The notes below the pieces were generated by a model that saw nothing but the letters and a program-made list of their open reading frames with translations, was not told the DNA's origin and did not search any database. A stretch of DNA of 28,000 bases from Ophryocystis elektroscirrha (taxonomy: Eukaryota; Apicomplexa; Conoidasida; Neogregarinorida; Ophryocystidae). The stretch is from positions 12,516 to 40,515 of the forward strand of contig JAQIFP010000115.1 in NCBI GenBank assembly GCA_030141585.1, in the 5' to 3' direction. The first letter of the stretch is position 1; each line of letters starts with the position of its first letter. Positions 25,001 through 28,000 of this stretch are shown piece after piece. A program made the translations under genes and the position numbers.

Positions 25001-27540
25001 TCCATATTATTTTCTAACTGATTTGTTTTCGAGCTCACGCTTTCTAAATAATTGTAATAATTGTAAATATATTAACAATATATAATTTTAATTTTTTATC
25101 TACTATTTATGGTTGTTTACTTACGATGAGATATATCTAATGAACTTTTTGATAAATATGCGAAATCATGAATTTTTTCATCTGCTGAATGTGTACGAAA
25201 AACTTCAAATTTATTTTGGGATAAAGATTTGTTATTCAGAACGTCTTGGTTCTGTTCGAGTGATGTGATGTTTCTTGAAGACAAATCTGATAAACTTGTT
25301 GCAGAAATACCAGAAAAAGTATGTGGAAAACTTAGTTCTAGATTGGATAAAGCTGAACTCGACTGTAAGTTTGCTGAAATTACATTTTCTATTATCTGAT
25401 TTGAATCAACATATTTGGATGCAATTTCAGAGGATGGTGTTACGGATTTCGAGTGACTCAGACTGAGTAGGTTAATATTATTTGAACCAGTAGAAATTTT
25501 TTCAGAATGAACCTCTCTTGATTTGCTGGAGCTATTAATCCCTGTTTTAGGTGTGCTGTTTGATGAAATTGTGTTTTCTACAGTTTCTTCTTTTATTTCG
25601 GTTGAACACATTTTGATTAGACTCTGATCTTCTTGCAATAATTTTTTATATATATTATCTAAAGTTTCGGCTTGATATATACACGTTAAATTAGCTTCAG
25701 ATTTAATCGATCGAAAAAAACTCGAAGTCTTCATATTAGTGGATGCCAAATTATATGAATTCATTTTTGACAATAATTTATCAGTTCTGGATTGGATATG
25801 TTGACATGTAGTACAAGACTCACAAGCATAAAAAGCTGCACAAATTCGTTCTTTATAAAGCTTAGCCAGCTTCAACATGTAATATGACCATTTTACATTT
25901 ATTCGCATCAAATTTACCCAGAAATATTTTTGAAACATTTTTGAGTTCTCTTTGAGCATCTGAACACATTTATTTGGATTGAACTGGAAAAAGGAGGACA
26001 TTCGGTCTCCTGTTACACAATTTTTTATAATATAATTTTCCCAATAACACCATTTATTAATATTTAAATTATATACAGCTTTCATACGGTGCCAGCTGGC
26101 TGCATTAAGTAACTCGTAAATGTAATACGTTAACTTTTTTTCCGCATCATATGCTGTGACGTTGCTGGTAAGGATTTGAAGAAGATCCGTTTTTTGAATT
26201 ACCGACATTTTGATGTCAAAAATATAAATTGTATTCATATCATACTCGGCATCACTCGGAGCCTCTTCGTCGGGTTCTTGTACTAACCAAACTTCTTCCC
26301 ACTGATAATTAACGAAATTATCACAGTGTAAATGTAATAAAGAGCATATAAGCAATTATATAAGATTTATATTCATTCTTACTCAATAAGTATTAAAAAG
26401 AATACAGTTTAATAAGAATAATTTAATTTAATTGTATTAGACGGGAAAATTATGTGTAAATATTATACACAGTAAAGATATGCATAATTTATTTAATACA
26501 CACATGACATAAGTCAAGGTATATATACTATGGTTATATATAGAAAAAAAAAATTATAATTATAATACACTAAAGACGTTATATATTCCATGTATAAAAT
26601 ATTTTAAATAATTAAAATGTATGTACATATATATAGTTATGCATCCAGTCTCCATTTATTGATTACTTTGCTTGATTAATATTCACTTTTATGATATTTA
26701 TGTTCTCAAGTACTTTATAAGTATAGTTAAAACCAAGCAATTATTTTGCACTGATACTATTAATTATATTGTATAAATATACTTATTATTATTTTTATAT
26801 GTTTAATTATATATATATACAGTATCATCATATACACCCCATTTATTAGCCTTATATAAATTTATGCGTTATAATTGATTTACTCATCATTAAGCAATTT
26901 TGAATTTAGAAATAATTTATAATTACGTCAAAAAGCTCTCGAAATACAATCAATTGTTTTAACTGGTTAAGGCCCATAGTATATAATTGGATAGTTAAAA
27001 TTATTAAGTTCTCTGAAAATTTATAATCAAAAAAACAAATTTATAAATAAATGGAAGATTATATTACATGTTTGACTCCCGTATTTAATAAAATATACTA
27101 ATTGCATAATTCTATCTTTGTTATAAGTAAAATTACTATTTTTAAGAGATTGGGTGGATATATTAACTCTGGAAAATTCTTTGAAGTCTGAATAATGGTT
27201 TTAAGTCTTCCAAAATTACCAAAGATACAGGAATTATTTTCCTTCTGAAATATAATTTTTTTCTTAAGTTATATTACTGGTTGAAAAAATTTACATAAAA
27301 TGTAATTTGCAAAGTTCACGGTTGACAAAAATGCCCATATCAAATATTTTGGAGCCAGTCTATTTTCATAAAGCATGTTTGTTGCCCATTCCTTCTTGAA
27401 ACATTTGAACAATTGGATTTTGAGGTCAAATATAAATTTTATACAGTAATGAGCAAAAGATTCACCTAAATTTAACATTATCAACTTTATTATTATATAA
27501 AGCATAACTGCAAGTGCAACGCAATATAGAATAAGAGGTA
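22064..27540 (-). CDS. Large TRAPP II-like trafficking subunit (TRAPPC10/Trs130-type, tentative)
   Basis: About 1250 residues from at least twelve exons: 27540-27509 (5' limit uncertain), 27465-27445, 27359-27295, 27244-27220, 27187-27137, 27097-27068, 27010-26927, 26301-25125, 25043-24640, 24218-23307, 23089-22358, 22321-22064. All phases agree. The best family clue is the C-terminus: WILIGSKKGHIEL followed by LSLKLQPIKRGKLLLPEVAL. This matches the final beta-domain pattern of Trs130/TRAPPC10, a tether and GEF subunit for Rab11/Ypt31 at the Golgi. Length also fits. The middle third (about 24218-22358) looks beta-rich, as in the tandem beta-sandwich part of TRAPP subunits; the Ser/Asn-rich stretch at 25125-25640 is low complexity. 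TRAPPC9/Trs120 or TRAPPC11 are alternatives. The first small exons (27540-27011) rest on splice phase and intron size alone. Two introns contain minisatellites; a third array abuts the 5' end. The true start was not found. Confidence 0.6.
22322..22357 (-). other. 36-nt hairpin intron (poly-A then poly-T)
   Basis: The intron joining the last two exons of the TRAPP-like gene reads GTAAG, a run of A, GC, a run of T, then AG. The A and T runs can pair perfectly around a central AAGCTT. Removal gives an in-frame join (RNNLK to NSVSIQYC), supporting it as a real intron. Confidence 0.8.
23153..23296. repeat. Minisatellite A (24-nt, GAAGC-type) in intron
   Basis: About five to six copies of AGAATCATTAGTAGAAGCGT followed by TATC, with divergent edge copies. 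It sits inside the 217-nt intron 23306-23090 of the TRAPP-like gene. Each unit is two related 12-nt halves, AGAATCATTAGT and AGAAGCGTTATC. Confidence 0.95.
24303..24525. repeat. Minisatellite B (12/24-nt, GAAGC-type) in intron
   Basis: About eighteen 12-nt half-units such as AGAAGCTTTAAT and AGAAGCATAATC, alternating imperfectly as 24-nt pairs. It sits inside the 421-nt intron 24639-24219 of the TRAPP-like gene and shares the half-unit core with array A. Confidence 0.95.
26302..26926. other. Long intron of TRAPP-like gene, no recognisable content
   Basis: 625 AT-rich bases between the FRELFD and WEEVWL exons, which join in phase 0. No repeat array, no conserved frame and no RNA gene seen. 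It is also possible that the gene starts near 26301 and this is its promoter, with the small exons upstream belonging to another gene. Confidence 0.55.
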
Positions 27541-27567
27541 ACAGAACTTGAGTAACAGCGTCACAGA

Positions 27568-28000
27568 ATCGTAGTAGAAGCATAATAGAGTCTCAGTAAA
27601 GCATAATAGACTCATAGTAGAAGAACAATAGAATCATAGTAGAAGCTTAATAGAATCATAGTAGAAGCATAATAGAATCATAGTAGAAGCATAATAGAAT
27701 CATAGTAGAAGCATAATAGAATCATAATAGAATCATTATAGAATCATAGTAGAAGCATTATAGAAACATAGTAGAAGCACAATAGAATCATAGTAGAAGC
27801 GTAATAGAATCATAGTAGAAGCATAATAGAATCATAGTAGAAGTAAAATAAAATCATAGTAGAAGCATAATAGAATCATAGTAGAAGCATAATAGAATCA
27901 TAGTAGAAGCATAATAGAATCATAGTAGAAGCATAATAGAATCATAGTAGAAGCATAATAGAATCATAGTAGAAGCATAATAGAATCATAGTAGAAGCAT
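27568..28000. repeat. Minisatellite C (22-nt, GAAGC-type), continues past right edge
   Basis: About nineteen copies of a 22-nt unit, AGAATCATAGTAGAAGCATA plus AT. The copies become almost identical towards the right edge and are more divergent at the left end (27568-27640). Its two halves are related to the halves of arrays A and B, in the same orientation. The full length is unknown because the array is cut by the window. Confidence 0.97.

Noticed and set aside
27269..27583. 104-residue hydrophobic minus-strand open frame, possible membrane protein
   Set aside because: An alternative reading with short introns connects smoothly to the downstream TRAPP-like exons; the unspliced frame has no family match that I recognise. 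Only transcripts can settle this.
23153..28000. CRISPR-like appearance of the GAAGC arrays
   Set aside because: Units are contiguous with no unique spacers, and the genome is eukaryotic.

Overview
This is nuclear DNA from a very AT-rich single-celled eukaryote. Every gene I could follow is split by GT-AG introns. There is no prokaryotic signature (no operons, no Shine-Dalgarno sites). The gene set would fit an apicomplexan or related alveolate parasite: a secreted calcium-binding EGF-repeat protein, a divergent P4-ATPase resembling the ATPase half of alveolate guanylyl cyclases, ARF, RPN2 and a PTC7-type phosphatase. No single gene proves that placement.

Layout from left to right. 1-4172 (-): 3'-truncated P4-type ATPase. 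4653-7254 (-): secreted EGF-repeat protein. 7325-9413 (-): unrecognised nine-exon gene. 10017-11422 (+): ARF1-type small GTPase. 11886-13979 (+): PTC7-family PP2C phosphatase with a long basic insert. 14158-20793 (+): proteasome subunit RPN2 in 16 exons. 20843-21761 (-): small MYND zinc-finger protein, convergent with RPN2. 22064 to about 27540 (-): about 1250-residue protein resembling TRAPP II subunits. 27568-28000: tandem array running off the right edge.

I rebuilt the gene models by hand, joining exons wherever reading phase and conserved motifs agreed. Two intron classes emerge. Most introns are 29-42 nt, with a mode of 31-35. Some of these are almost pure poly-A or poly-T, and one is a near-perfect hairpin. 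The second class runs from about 75 to 1250 nt, and many of the long ones are filled with TA microsatellites or longer tandem repeats. A family of GAAGC-containing minisatellites occurs at three places: two are inside introns of the TRAPP-like gene and the third abuts its 5' end.

Functionally the genes are a housekeeping mix: membrane asymmetry or signalling (P4-ATPase), vesicle traffic (ARF, TRAPP-like), protein turnover (RPN2), phosphatase signalling, and one likely secreted or surface adhesion protein. They do not form a joint system. The most informative features are the intron architecture, the changed motifs of the P4-ATPase, and the intronic minisatellites.
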